Shown: positions 24,901 to 39,790, counted from the first letter of the stretch. The stretch: DNA of 64,000 nucleotides from Dolomedes plantarius (GCA_907164885.2 OU015490.1:209473478-209537477), one strand, 5' to 3'. Program-made: numbers and translations. The notes: generated by a model from the sequence alone, not told the origin.

Positions 24901-26279
24901 TAAAATATAGTAAAAGAAATGGTCCTCAAACTGTGCTATATTATTTTGTATGTTCTATTAGATTTAATTTCAATATTTTCTTCTACATTATTTTGTCTAT
25001 TAAAATATCTGTTACGATTTTTTAGAAATATATTTTTTGTTGTTTTTTTGGCATTAATTGCATACATTGACCGTTGTATGTATGCAATTTTAATGTACTC
25101 CGTAGTGAATCACGGGTACTCAGCTAGTGTTATATAAGACAAATGAAAAACGAAATACTCATTAATTTATTTGAATCATACGTTAAATTGTTTTTGCTTA
25201 AATTCTTGGTTCTAATCAATTACAACACTATAAGAAAATATTTATTTCATGATAGTGTAAGTGTTTATTAACAAGTTTTACACACCAGTTTGCAAACAAT
25301 CAATATCTTTAAAATAAATGTAAATTTTAGCAAACCGATTCAGTAAATGTAGAAATTGTATTTTTTATTTAAAGTAAATTGTAATGTGCTTAAAAAAGAA
25401 GAAAATTATTTCGGATGATAATAAACAAATTTATATTATTTAAAAGCAAAGAAAAATAATTTAAAATTACACGTATAACATAAAAATAGCTTTAGTTTTT
25501 GCCCATTGATACTGATCTGAACGTACAAAAAAGGCTTAACATTTCTAGAAAATATTCTCTAAAAATATTGTTTATGAGTTCTGCCTTATTCAGATGAGTA
25601 AAATTTAAATTCTGAACGGAGAATATCTAAATTAAACATGTACTTACTATTCTCAACATACATATACATTTGTTTTAACATATATTCATAATATTTAAGT
25701 TTTATGCATTATGCAAAAGGTGACACGAAATTGAAATTGTGGTGTTTTGTAAGTTGGACAATCGTGGGTTGCTGAAATGCCCTTTTATTTACATAATTAG
25801 ATAACACTGGCGTATAAGTGGATATTGTAAAGTTCTTTCAGACAATAGCAAATTTATTTTATTACAGTAATAATATTCAAAATTTTATTACAAAGAAAAT
25901 ATTATTAAAGAACCTTTTTAGGACTGTTTCATAAAAAAAAGTTCTAAGAAATTTTATCTATTAGATTGAAAGCATACTTTATTATATCTTAGTTTTCTGC
26001 TTTTGAAACAGGAACTTAGTAAACATGTTGGTACTTTTCCGTATTATTTTCTCTATTTGGAAAACGCTTTTTCGCCAATTGAACTTTACAAATGAGTGAT
26101 ATAGTCATCTAATTTGCATCATAATTTTTTTTCTACTTACACATTCTAGGTATTGTTTTAACAAGTGTTTTTATTTATAACCAATATTCGACGGTTTAGA
26201 TCTCTTATTACATGGTATTCTTATTGTGCTTTAAATGAATTTACTTGAGTATTCAGCAATAAAATATTACAACTGGGTT

Positions 26280-26463
26280 TTATTTGGTTTGGATCTCTAC
26301 GGTCAACTTTTTACTACACGAGGGATAATAATAACGGGCCTACAGTTTAAAGCTGATTCCTAACGGCTACAAACATCCATGCCACAAGTGGGATTTGAAC
26401 CCACATGATATGAACCAAATGCCAGCGCCCTAGTCATTCGGCCCTCACCTGGCTCATTACACC
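26280..26463 (-). mobile_element. tRNA-derived SINE
   Basis: On the minus strand a tRNA-like head reads GGCCGAATGACTAGGGCGCT (pol III A box) and GTGGGTTCAAATCCCACTT (B box, matching GGTTCRANNCC). A unique body follows, ending near an AT-rich AACCAAATAAAAC tail. The segment is absent from copies A and C, which supports insertion. It cannot fold into a complete tRNA with a clear acceptor stem, so a functional tRNA gene is unlikely. Confidence 0.65.
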
Positions 26464-28517
26464 TGGAAGAAATAGTTTCTAATTATTGAATAGAAATGTT
26501 TTTATACTATTCAATAAAAACATTTCTATCGCGAATGTTTAAACAAGTCGCAATATTGCGAATGTTTAAACAAGTCTTTTTTTTCTGCATCACCGTACTA
26601 TTCTACTATATTCACCTGGAAATGGTACTCTTACTGAGTTATAAATTGTTTCGCTAGCCTCACAGTTACATTCAACTGTTTAAACGTTTTATAATGTATA
26701 CCAAAATTGTTACATTCAAGACACACTGATAAAAAAATGGTGCTTTAATTGATTATATTATGTCATCATGACTCTAATATTTTATATTCTTCCTCCTTGT
26801 GATTTTATCCATTACTATCGATTGAACTTATCTGAACTTCTGGTTTCGCTACTCTTGAATAAATTATGTCATCAACATACTCACTTTTTGTATTCTCATC
26901 TTGGTGATGTTATCTAAAACTATCGATTGAACTTATCTGAACTTGATTTTTGTGAATCAGCCCTCTAATGCCAGACGCTGTCATAACATTTAAATTGGGA
27001 TTTTAGGAAATGATAGGCCAGCTTCCCGTTATCTAACTACTCAGTCTACATTGACAAATGAACGTCATTTTCTATGTCTTTTGTGCACGATGCATGGCGT
27101 ATAAGCTATTAACTGTGTTGAAGTACTAACTCTTGTCAAAGTTTGCGTAATAAATTAGTCTGTGTGCATGAAACATTAAGTATCAGGTACAAACATTAAG
27201 TATCATTTTGTATCATGTTGCTATATTATACACAGCTTATGAAGACGTAATTTACGGCAAATTATTCTACATGATTTTCCCTCATATAACCAGTCTGTTT
27301 CTATCAACTATGTCTCTCTTGGTCGTATGTCCTTTAGAGGGTTAGATGGATGCTGCTCCGATATTATAAATTGCTATTGATTACCATAGGAGTTTGAGGC
27401 CATCCTCTGGTCTGTTGCACTCCAATTTATATCGAGAATCCCCACGTATTTCCAATTAGATAGCTATTGATAGGAAAAACTGGAACTTATTGTGAAAAAT
27501 AGGTGGTATGTTTTCTCATAAATCGATTTCAAGGAAATAACGTAGAATAGAATAGCTGTAAAAAAAGCTTGAGGAAATTGGTGGAATCGAATATTTTAAT
27601 AAACAGACATTTACAATTTGTTCTTCTATATTCTTCTAATATTTCATTTCAAAGCCGGTGGGGTTCAACAGGAAGTCATTGGAAATCATCTTCCTTGTTC
27701 GTATCTTCTCCCTAGAACAAGTCTGTGCTTAGATGACAAAATGTTATAAGAAACTTTTCTTAAAAAATTCAGTTTTTCACGTTCTGGTTTCTCGTTCACC
27801 GATATTTTTTGTTTACTGTAGCTACTGTAAGTAATAGCCAACTATTTTTCTGAAACATTGGTACCACGTTTACTCATGTAAAACAAAATACAGATTTTCG
27901 TGGCATCTTGAATTTGAGAAGTGCTGTCACGTAAATTTCGTATGACATTTTGCCATCTGATCACATAATTGCTCTCAACCATTTGTACGTGTACCCCTTC
28001 CGGTACGTGCTGGACTATCCAGGAGTACTCGGAAAATTGTTAGAGGAAATATCAGATTCTTGTAATAAGAAAACTTTAGAAAAATTCCGAATTTTATTTT
28101 CTTTAATCATCACTAAACACCATCTGAAATCAGCGATCTATAACCGAAGCATGATAAATTTTGAACATCTCTGTCAAGTTTTTGTGTTCTTTCCTTACAC
28201 TCCTGCAAAACCTGCACACTAGTCATTGATGGAATGTGAAACGGCAAATCAAAGAAATCACCACAAAGCAACCATACCAAAGTAAAGATTAGAAAAACAA
28301 TTATATTGGCCTTTTATATGACATTGTAATGCCGTTACAGTTTTATCTATCTATACAAGGGGTATATCAATTACATACAAATATCCAGGATTTACGCGAG
28401 ATATGAAAAGTTGAGATCCGCTGTCGTAGAAATACATCAGTAGAAATGTCCCCGTACCTTAGAAAAGAGCATGATCTCATAGGTAAGAAAGTTATATAAT
28501 ACAATACATTTTTGGTG

Positions 28518-28612
28518 CTTAATTTGGGTATGAGAATTTCTATAAGCACTCAAATTTATTGACGAAAATCAATAAATCTGAGTTTTTATAGAAATTCTCA
28601 TAACCAAATTTA
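28518..28612. repeat. Short hairpin repeat (~40-bp arms)
   Basis: AATTTGGGTATGAGAATTTC at the left is mirrored by GAAATTCTCATAACCAAATT at the right, with AAATTTATTGA/TCAATAAATC near the centre. It is AT-rich and non-coding. Confidence 0.8.
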
Positions 28613-28754
28613 TGTTTTTATTTGAGATGTATGTTTTTTTTCTGCTTTAGTTTAATATAAATTACAACCCGAAACCCGTTTGCAGATGCATTAATCTTAC
28701 TACATTTGATGACTCCTTGTTAATCTTACCCATATATTCTCATATTTATGTTGT

Positions 28755-28835
28755 CGTTTAATTTAACACTTCTACTACCAACTTTTTTTGGTAACACTGA
28801 GTACCATTGGGGTCACCAGTGACCCTATAAGCTTT
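28755..28835. mobile_element. Possible solo piggyBac-type end
   Basis: TTAACACTTCTACTACC followed 50 bp later by the perfect 7-bp palindrome GGGTCAC-CA-GTGACCC. This resembles the layout of the two recognisable piggyBac ends here (TTAA, terminal repeat, GGGTCC-type palindrome). No matching second end was found, so this is weak. Confidence 0.3.
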
Positions 28836-31059
28836 TTTTTTTCATTCTAATGCTTATAATTTATGGAAAATCTATTATTTACAATAAATTTATTAATTAA
28901 TAGACACATTTTATACTTTTATCAATATATTGAACCTTTAAAAATTGCAATTAAGCACAATTAGCTGAGGGTATATTGAAATATACATGATGCACAATTT
29001 GGACATAAAGTGTTTGAATGTTGTTACACACAAAAACTGAATATTTACGAAACTTATCAATTGAATCTGATATATTTGCTGTGTTCCAAAGAAATGTTTT
29101 TTGCTTGTGAAATAGAATAATCGAATGATAAAAGTGGATTATTGTTTTCCATTGTTAACCTTTGTAGATACTACTCATCTTTCCTTCCGGCTTAAATATT
29201 CTGTTGTAATGAAAATTCGAACTGAAAGGATTTGATCAAATTCTCTTAGGTCAGGTTCAGTGACAAATAGATTATCATTCTATTAACAATGCATGTTATC
29301 ATAAAGGGTCCGCTTCTAAACTACTAATTGGCAATCAAAAAACATGAAGTGACAGAAAATTATTATTCTATAAGAATGCTTTATTTAATACTTTATATAA
29401 CTTCATTCTTAATCAGTATTTTTAAAGTGTTAGAACACTATAGTTTATAAATTACATTTTTAATTAGAATATTTCATTGAGTTTTGAAAATATTTTATGA
29501 TGCCGTTGTGAGTACACACTTGCAGATTTTCTTTTACTATGTAACAAAGAACACACCATATTTTGTTAAGCAAATCATAAAAATACATTTATGAGATTTT
29601 AGTAAAGTAAAGTATACCATTGAATGTTCATTTATCATTGTGAATATTAACTGGAAACATAATTTATATACCCTAACACTATAAAATATTAATTAATTTG
29701 AAACGATCTTTTTATAGTGTTATTGTACGCAAATTCTGTTTTAAATTTCAATATACAATTTCACACAATAATTAATATGAACAAAGTTTCTTACAGGTTT
29801 TATAATTCCATTACTAGTATTAACTCAAGAGAAATTCTTAACTATTCAACTAAGAATTCATCATATTTCGTTTAGTAAAAAACTAAACGACATTTATGTA
29901 ATTTAAATTTGAAAATGTATTTTAATTATTTACTAAACAAAATATCATTAATTCTTATTAATTGAACAGTTAAGAATTTCTCTTGTGTTAATACTCGTAT
30001 TGTAATCATAAAACCTGCAAAAAATTGTACATATTAATAATTGTATGACATGGGAGATTGTATTTAAAAACATCATTTATGTACAATAACACTATAAAAA
30101 GATTGTTTAGAATTAATTAATACTTTATAGTGTTATGGTATATAAATTATGTTCCCAGTTAATACTCACAATGATAAATTAACATTCAATGGTACAAATT
30201 ATGTTACTAAAATCTCCATAAATGCATTTTCATGTCATAAATATATTTTCATCTAAAAGAAATATTTTGGCTGTACAAAAATGATTTCAATGCATAAGAA
30301 AATAAATTCGATACCAAATTTCAAGATAAGAACACTCTCTGTAAAGCATAACATAGAAATATCCAGATGTATCAGAAAAAACTAACATCTTTACCATTGG
30401 AGATCTCAGTTTTACTCCAATAATAAAAAAAAGGAGGAACAAATCTTTTGTAATCAGCTGTTAAATATGAACACTCGTCAGGTTTATAGTTTTCGTAATT
30501 TTCTCGTGTATCATAAAAGAGATGCAGCGTTTTCTTCCGGAAAAAAATTTAAATAATGTTCTAAAGCAAACTGCTGTCACAGCTAAAATATAATAATGAC
30601 TGACGCTAGATGACAAACACTTTCACAAAAAAGGAAGAAAAAAGTAACGGAGCGTTTTCAGAGACAATGCAATTTGGTACAGTGAAAAGCTAGTTAAAGT
30701 CATTTTCAGGGAGAAAAAGTTTAATTTAAAGTATGGAAAAGGTTCTCTCTTCAGGGTGATAAAAATTCTTGAAAGAACATATTAATACAAATTGCTAATC
30801 ATTCAAATAACTTTTCTTTTTATATGTATAGATACCAAATGCGGGAAACATTTTTTTTCGTATTATAAAATTTCGGATAGAACAATCAGAGAGTTCAACA
30901 AATATTGGAAAAAGTGGTAACTAATACATGATATTCTTCTATTTTTTGGAGATTTGAAATACATGTTGAAACAGTTTCTACAGAAGTGATTGATTACAAA
31001 GTTGAGGTATTTTTTAAAGTTTCTTCTAATAGCTTTTAATCCTGTGATATCAGGGCCCT

Positions 31060-31503
31060 ACAACTAAACTTCACTATTTGAGAGAGGTGTTTTTTAGAGG
31101 GAGGATATTGCAATTCATCAGAGTTAAGCTCTTTTATTACTTTCGTTGCTTCAACCAATTTACGAATGTAGTTGCAGCACAGTTTTTTACAGCTTCAAAT
31201 CTGCCGCTCCAGAACAATCAACATAATGCATTATAGCGCAGATTATCAGGTCTGCGTAATCAATCCTCTAGTGATGACCTTCGGTGCTTTATTTTCGAGC
31301 AGCAGATCCCCTGTCAGTCTCTCATCGCTCAAAACTCTTATTTCTTGCTGGGATCCGCTGACCTTTTTATATCCCTTTTGAATCTTCTCGAACCATCCAT
31401 ATTTCTTTTCAGAAACTCCAGGAGGTTCAAATAGAGTCGTCCCCTCGGTGTTTAAGGACTTTCTGTGTCCTTATTAAGGACGAGGCCCCTACAGTGGTAA
31501 CAC
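31060..31503 (-). mobile_element. Possible solo LTR
   Basis: Read on the minus strand, the segment starts TGTTACCACTGTAGGGGCCT. It carries a TATA-like GGGATATAAAAAGGTC about 130 bases in, and an AATAAA near 31290. It is GC-richer than the flanking unit and interrupts the B-to-C junction. The layout matches an arthropod LTR, but the far boundary is uncertain and no target duplication was found. Confidence 0.4.
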
Positions 31504-34500
31504 ATCCAACTTGGTAATAAAAAATATTTATAACCACATTTAACTGCCACTTCCGAGTATAGGCCATGTAAGCCACGATTGGATAATAGCGACGTTGCTA
31601 CAATATATAAATAACACGAATAAACATCTTAAAATTCCCGAAAAAATCGTCACATCGTAGATCACGTGTAAGAGACATATTGCTTATATATTTGGTTCTA
31701 AGCACTTACAATAATATGATATAATATCAATTTAATGAAAATTCAAGCGATTATAAAGAACAAGCTTTAAACATGATTTGGGAAAAACTGAATATTTTTG
31801 AATGAAATGTAAATTTTCTTAACACAATATGTAACAGCGCAGGCGAAAGTTTTTATTTGAAGGAAGTAGAAATGTGCTCCTCAAGTAAAACAAGTTAAAC
31901 CGGTTTACTTCGAGCATATTTGTAATAAACAATAAGAAAGAAACTAAATATAAAATATTAAGTCTACATAAAAAAAAACTTTAATTTTTGCACATTTATA
32001 TTCCTCAGCACGTATGAATAATGCTTATCATTTCCAGGAAATATTCTCTAAAAATATTATTTAAGATTTCTGCCTTATTCAGACGAGTAAAATTTAAATT
32101 ATAAATTGAGAATATCTAAATTAAACATCTACTTACTATTCTCAACATACACGTACAAATGTTTTAACATATAAGGATGATGATTTAAATATCATGCATT
32201 ATGCAGCAGGTGACATGTCATGGAAATTGTGGTGTTTTGTAATTTACACATTCGTTTAGGTTGTGGGTTTCTGTAATGCCCTCCTATTAACATAATTAGA
32301 AAACACTTGCGTGTAAGTGGGTATTGTAAAGGTGTAATATATAAGTTAAATTTTATTTTATAATAGCAATAATATATCAGATTTTAACAAATCTCTGATT
32401 CGAGGGGTTTTTTTATGCCCTCCTATTAACATAATTAGAAAATACTTGCGTGTAAGAGGATATTGTAAAGGTCTAATATATATGTAAAATTTTATTTTAT
32501 AATAACAATTATATGTCAGATTTCACTTTACATTTTCTTTTCATAGAAAGAAATCCCAAATACGTTGTAAGGTATTTTAACTGTTAGATAGAAAGTATCT
32601 TTTTTAGGTGTTAGCTTCTTATTTTCGAAACGGAGATTTGTTAAAATGTTCTGGACACTTTTTCCATGTCATTTTTCTGGAATTATGAAATAGCTTTTAC
32701 TGCAATAAAACTTTACAAAGCGTCAGATCAGTGTTTTTCTACTTACACATTCAATTTATTGTTTAAACAAGTTGTTTTATGTATAATAGTAGTATTCGTC
32801 TGTATGCATTACTGGTAAAATTGTAATCTTACTGAGGTTTAAGGTATTTCGTAAACAGTACAGCAATATACTTTACAAAGGGGAAACCTATTCTTGTAGT
32901 TTGTGAATAAAAATTTATTCCTACTTGGACAATATCTTTTTTCACAATTTCTACTAAAATAATATCATTTTCCCTATTTTTTTCTTTCAAAGGCTCTTCA
33001 ATGATTTAACAAGTCTTTTTTAAGTATAACCGTGCTATTCGACGAAATGTATCTCTGATTAAATGGTATTACCACTGATATTTGAAGCATTTCTCTAACT
33101 ACACTGTTATAAAAGAGAAAATGAAATTATAAACTACATCCAACAGCAATTTCCTGCACAGGACTTTTTTTTTTGTCAGAATGTTCATCGAGTCTGCAAA
33201 TATCTATGTACCATCACCATATGTGGTAATTGCTTTCAACTGCAAAACTGTATGATAATTTTCTCCACGAGAATTTTCAGCTCAGAGTTCGCTTGAGGGT
33301 AAATATAAAAATTACTAAAAGTTTAAGGAAGTCTATAGAATTAGTTATTTATGATACAAACAATGCATTTACTTCAGTTAGGGAAAGTAGGTTATTTAGT
33401 TAATCCCGAAATTGTTACATTCAAGATACAATAGTCAAAAATGGTGCTTTTATTGACTATATTATGTCCTCAACAAGCTAATATTTTATTGCTTCTTCTC
33501 CTTGCGATATTACCTATTACTATCGAATGAACTTATACAAACTTCTAGTTTCGTCAATTTTGAATATTTTACTTCATCAACAAACTCACCTTTTAGATTT
33601 TCCTCCTAATGCTATTATCAACTACAATCGATTGTACTTATCTGAACTTCATTTTGCATGGCTAAATTCTCTAATTCCAGACGCTGTCATAATATTTAAA
33701 TCGTAATTTTACGCAAAGATAGGGGAGCTTCTCGATATAGTCTCTCACTCTACATTGACTAATGGATGTCATTTTCCATACCTTTTGAGCACGAGATGAG
33801 GCATATATGCTATTAATCAAGTTTAAGTGCTCACGTTCTTCAAAGTTTGTACTATAAATTAGTCTGTGTGTAAAATTCTTACGTTATCCACTTCTAATGA
33901 AGACGCAATTTAGTTCAAATTACTCTACAGGATTTCTCTAATAAGGCATACCTGTCTTTTTCAAATCTCTCTATATATATCGCATGTGCATTACAGAGTT
34001 AGAACGGTAAGTCTCCGGTTTTAGAACTTGCTATTAAGCCCTACAGGGGTCGAGGTCCGATCTCTGGCCAGTGGCGCTACAATATAGACCAAACACACCC
34101 ATGTGTTTCGGTTTTGGAAGCAATTAATTTGAAAAACTGAAAAACACGTGATCTGTTTTTTTTCATAAATCGCTTTCAAGGAAATATGATAAAAAGCATA
34201 ACTGTAAAGAAAAGTTCCTGAAAATTTGATTTCACCGAAGAAATTTGGACAGTGAATTTTACAGTATGTTTCCCATATTATTTATTTTCAAAGTTGGCGG
34301 GGATTAAAGTGAAGACAATGTAAATCTCCATTCTTCTTCTCTTCTCCCTTCAAAGACATCAGTAAATATTACAGATATCCCCAAACCTTTAGATAAGTGA
34401 ACAAGGTCACAGGTACAAAAGCTGTATTGTACGTAATATTATGCATTGTTCGTTGTCCCTAAATGAATTGAATCTCGGATTATTTGTTGTGTTCAAAAGA

Positions 34501-35309
34501 ACAGTTTTTTACTTGTGAAATTCAATAATAGAATGGAGACAGTGGCTTTATCATTTTCTATTGTTTATCTTTGCAGATAATACTCATCTTCCCTTCTGGC
34601 ATAAATATTCTCTTGCGATGAACACTGCAAGTCAAAGGTATTGATCAATTTCTCTTAAGCCAGCTTTAGCGACAAATAGACACTCCTTCTATTGACTATG
34701 CCTTTGATTATAAAGGGGTTGCTTATAAACTACTAATTTGCAGCATAAAGTAACGGGAATACATAAAAAATATCATACGTTTACAACCACTTTATTCAAC
34801 AATTTGTTCCAATTTCTTCTTAATTAATCTTTTTTTAAATGTTATAGAATACAAATTAATTTTTCAATTACAATTTCCCATCTAACTTAATAGTTACTAC
34901 GAAATTTTTTTATAAAGTTTTCGAAAGCATTACGAGTACTGACTTCCAGGTAAAGTTTTCACTATAGAACTTAGAAAATGGATCGTATTTTCAACAATAA
35001 ATCCTTAAAATACGTCTATGAAATGTATATAAAATCAAGAATATCGCAAAATGTTTTGATTAATAGCAGGAGCACATGCTCTTTTATCTGTATTTGCTTT
35101 GAAATTTCAATTCTGATTAATCGTATCAACAGCATAAATATAAGAAATAAAGATAAAGGTTCATAAGAAATCGTCATTCGTAAATCCTGATGAGATTTTA
35201 TCATTGTTTTCTCCATTAGATTTTATAATATCATTTACCTTTTCCTTACGGGGTGGGATAGCATGTATCCCAAGAATACGGGCCCAAGAATTAATATATA
35301 AATAGATAA

Positions 35310-36190
<881 letters not shown>

Positions 36191-37540
36191 GATATATATT
36201 TATTTATTTATTTATCCATATAACCCCCTTTATGGCCGTTCTAAAGAGGGAATTAGAAAAATGGGATCCGTAAGCAAAAGGTTAAGCTAAAAGCAGCTGA
36301 AAAAGTTTCAGGTAATAAATAATTTTGAACCAAAGCAGAAAAAAATGGGCGTTTTAAATGGAAAAAAGTTCAAGTTTGATTCTAAGACTTTATATAGGCA
36401 CTTAAATTTATTGTTTTTCTTAAATGTACTATCAACTAAATAGCTTTATCAGAGGTACAAAGTGGATTTCAATATGTAAGAAAATAGATTACATGCCATA
36501 TTTAAAAAAAAATAACACCCTCCGTAAAAGAAAACCGTTAAAATATCCTAAAATACCAGAAAAACTAAAGTTTTTAGCAGCGGAGAACTCATTTTTTTAA
36601 TAAAAAAAGGAAGAACATATCTTTTGTCATCAGCTGTTAAATGTGAATACACTCGTCCGTTTTATTGTTTTCGTAATTTTCTTGTGTATCATAATAGAGA
36701 TGCAACGTTTTCTCCGAGAAAAAAATATGAATAATGTTCTGAAGCGAACTGCTGTCACAGCGAAAATCTAATAATGACTAACGCTGTATGACATACACCT
36801 TCAGAAAGAAAAAAAAATGGAAGAAAAAAATAACAAACCGTTTTCAAAGATAATGTAATTTGGTTCAGCGAAGAGCTGGTTAAAGCCATTTTCAAGGGAA
36901 AAAAAATTAATTTTAAGTATGAAAAGGTTCTGTGTTTAAGGGTGATAAAAAATCTTGAAGGAAAATATTAACACAAATTGTTAATAATCCAAATAAGTTT
37001 TGTTTTTAATATATAGATATTAAAACCAAATGCAGAAAAAAAACATTTCTTTTCATTTTAGAGGATTTCGGATCGATGCATCAGACAGTTGAATAAATAT
37101 TGAAAAAGGAGGTATCGAAGCATACTATATATCTGTTTGTTGAGATTTAAAGTATAAACTGAATTGATTAATGCAACAATGATTGATTGGCTATTAATGA
37201 ATCATTGTTGGATTAATTGTTTCAGTTGTTGTAATAACTGTTTGTAGTAATTGTTTCAGTTTGCTGTAATAACTGTTTAAATGCGTTTCCCTATTCGAGA
37301 CATAAACGTTTCAGAATGTTTTTAAAAGGTTTTTCTAATTACATTTAATTATTAAAATATATTATTTAAATAATGATTTTTAATCAATATGATAAGTTTC
37401 TTTTAGTGCACACATTTGATTGTTATTGATTCTTTTAATGCACTCAAATTTTATGTGACACATATTTTAGATTACTTTATCCAACACCCTCTGTTGGCCG
37501 CATATCATTAAGGCATGTGACACATTTTAACATCTATATA

Positions 37541-38150
37541 TTTAAGTTGGTAAGCCGACTTTTTGGGCAGTCCGTAAGAGAAAACTACTGCATCAATTTA
37601 CTTGATATTGGTCTTAAACGAAAGATTGTAATATGTATATTTGTCAAATTTGTTTTTTGTAACCGCAATTTCTATTAATTAGCAATAATTTACATTTAAA
37701 AATTTATTTCTGCGCATGCTCAACGGCATGTTTAAATCTGTCTTTAGAAACTCACTGTTTCTGCGCGTGCTCAGTGACGCGTATTAATGATAAACATGTT
37801 TGTTCCGAGGAGTCTCTCTAGATCTCTCTCTGTCATTCTTATTTTTATGATAATTATGTTTGTGAAATAAAAGATTAAACCTCAAGGAAATTGTTTATTG
37901 CGCGCTGTTTAATTAGGGATAATTTACAATAAAAATAATCACTTTCTGCGCATGCTCAGTGACATTTTTAAATCTGGCTTTAGATACTCACTAAGCACGA
38001 GTTCGCTTAAAAACATTAATTTGTTTTTGCGCATTATTATGATTTTTTAACATTTGGCAATGATGTGTTGAGTATAATTTGTGTATTAGTATACATTTAT
38101 TTACTATTATCTAGCTGTCATGTTTTGACGGGTATCAACTAGTTACATTA
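37541..38150. other. Unassigned segment with repeated TGCGCATGCTCA motifs
   Basis: No gene. Three motifs, TGCGCATGCTCA (about 37712), TGCGCGTGCTCA (about 37763) and TGCGCATGCTCA (about 37949), sit in related contexts: TTAAATCTGTCTTTAGAAAC at 37732 and TTAAATCTGGCTTTAGATAC at 37970. They resemble NRF-1-type sites, and an AATAAAAGATTAAACC lies between. An LTR-like origin is possible. Confidence 0.4.
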
Positions 38151-38159
38151 TAATTTTAC

Positions 38160-38878
38160 AAATGCTGGAGAGGTGGCCCTCAAACTTGCCATGGAACAAC
38201 TATTGGCTCTACATTAAAAATTTGAGAGAGTTGTTCTTCTATCGGATTCAAGAGCAGCAATTCAAGCCATTGACTCTTATAAATGGCTCCTTAATATTTA
38301 GGATCCATTATTACAACCTCCTTATATCAACAGAATCCTTATATCAACAGAAATTCTTATATCAACAGAGACCCTTATATCAACAGAGTTTATCTGAAGC
38401 CTACTCCTGAAAAACAACGAAATTAGTCACAGAATATAGACACAGTGGCATCCGTGGAAATGAACAGGAAAGATTTCCTCGCGCGAAAAGGTGCGACGTT
38501 ATTGCAATCAAAAAATTCAAATATGCCATACCGCTCTATAAAATTATACATAATAAAGTCCATGAGAAATAGATCTCAGTTGAAATTGCTGGATAGAATT
38601 AAGAGACGAAACGTTGGAAGTTTGAAGATATCGCTTTCTTACCATATAGCCCACTACGATATGCAGTGGCCTGGTTTTCACTATTGACAGGCTATTACTG
38701 TCTGGGTGAAAATCTTCATCGGATTGGTGTATTTGCCCAGCCTTTCTGTTCACTTTGTGATCTTATGGAACCCATGAACAGAGCTCATCTGCGTCGCTGT
38801 GGAGCACTTCTTGTTTATGACTACCAGGTATTGGCGTGCCAAAGACTGTCTAAAGCAATGACTGCGGTCATTTAAATT
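38160..38878 (+). pseudogene. LINE ORF2 3' fragment (RNase H and tail)
   Basis: Frame-shifted pieces of a spider/insect-type non-LTR element: VVLLSDSRAAIQAIDSYKWL (RNase H, about 38230-38290), HSGIRGNE (about 38446), FLARKGATLLQSKNSN, then SQLKLLDRIKRR, and a CCHC-like tail with PFCSLCDLMEPMNRAHLRRC (about 38740-38800). It ends at SKAMTAVI-stop (38878). This family reverse-transcribes its own RNA, and the copy is truncated and inactive. A 17-bp tandem repeat (CTTATATCAACAGA) at about 38328-38393 has expanded inside it. Confidence 0.78.
38328..38393. repeat. ~17-bp tandem repeat, four copies
   Basis: CTTATATCAACAGA plus 2-4 variable bases repeats four times inside the LINE relic. Most of it is also open in frame (YQQ motifs), but that is incidental. 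Confidence 0.85.
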
Positions 38879-39790
38879 CATGTTACTTATGCGCAATTGT
38901 TTGTATTTCCTTTCTTACTTGCCTTGCCATTCTGAATTTTTTTAAAAATTACAAACGCAGTCATGACATTTTGATTTATATACCGATCGCATAAAATTCT
39001 ATGATAGCATTTATCCAGAAAAAAAATGAAGGACCCGTTTTATTCAGAATTAATACATAGAAATTCGAATAAATTAAGGGCTGGTAATAGTGCCTTCATT
39101 CCAAATTTCTAAGCTGGTAGCAAGTATTCAGCTTTTAAGGTAATATCTATCTGCCTACAATTCGGGAACTTTTTTTCGACAATATACAATACTGATTAAA
39201 TACATATATTTTTAGTCGAAATGTGATATAAAATTCTAAAAGCAAATATAATTTTGGTAACAATTTCATAACATTTTAAGGTAGAGGGATTTTTTAATAA
39301 ATTTAAGAACGATTTAGTGCTTACTCTAGAGACCCTATACTCCATTCAACTCTAACTATTTTAATTTCGTCTATATTATATACTACTGTAAAACTTACCT
39401 GTGTCCTGAAGTAAAAGTTTTACAATATTTCCGAAAATCACTGAATTATACCTAAAAAAGGGAAAAAACATTGATATTTTTTAAAACTATTTTTTTACAA
39501 GTGCAGTTACCTGTATATTAATTAAATTGACACATATAGCTTAGATCTTACTTCAAAACATAGATAGTAATATGTAAAACACTATTTCAGAATTTCATTG
39601 AAATATATTGAGAACTTTTTAAAGTATTAGCTTTCTAGTTTACAAAAGTGAATGAAAAATTAGTTTTCTCAAAAATGCATTTAATGATGCTACTTCGGAT
39701 CTTTAATATTGCTTTCGATTTATTAAATTAGTCATAAATTTTCATCCAATGATCCCACGGATAAAAGTAAAGTAGTTTTAGAATCGTAAA
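38879..39790. other. No gene seen
   Basis: AT-rich sequence with many stops on both strands. No repeat, splice-bounded exon or transposon terminus is recognised. Confidence 0.6.

Larger units (their letters stand above)
14962..25128 (+). mobile_element. Large Helitron with decayed RepHel gene (~10 kb)
   Basis: The proposed 5' end is TCTTATTAAGAGAATGTTTG at 14962. A second, nested 5'-type end, TAATAAAGGCGAATGTTTGC, lies at about 16137. The 3' end is CTAGT at 25124-25128 after a hairpin with arms GTACTCCG/CGGGTAC. The host sequence on the left (GGCACCTCC... to 14961) and right (GTTATATAAGACAAATG from 25129) is contiguous in copy A at 1338-1400, showing that the segment between is inserted. It encodes the RepHel relic at 18874-23258. 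The exact composition of 14962-18410 is uncertain because several Helitron ends are nested there. Confidence 0.75.
25129..31060. repeat. Long paralogous unit, copy B
   Basis: Aligns in order with copies A and C: TATATAAGACAAATG at 25132, the TTTCTAGAAAATATTCTCT empty site at 25547, the block at 26570-26960, 27000-27090, 27480-27720, 29120-29330, 29440-29900 and 30360-30920. Extra sequence relative to A lies at about 27725-28430 and 28560-29040. An open frame at 27950-28222 inside the first of these has no recognisable features. No gene is identified. Confidence 0.8.

Noticed and set aside
26340..26463. Functional tRNA gene
   Set aside because: A and B boxes are present, but no complete acceptor stem or clear anticodon arm can be drawn and a unique tail follows, so it is called a SINE.
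27950..28222. 90-residue plus-strand frame in copy B
   Set aside because: It lies in a segment missing from copies A and C, has no ATG at the start and no recognisable domain.
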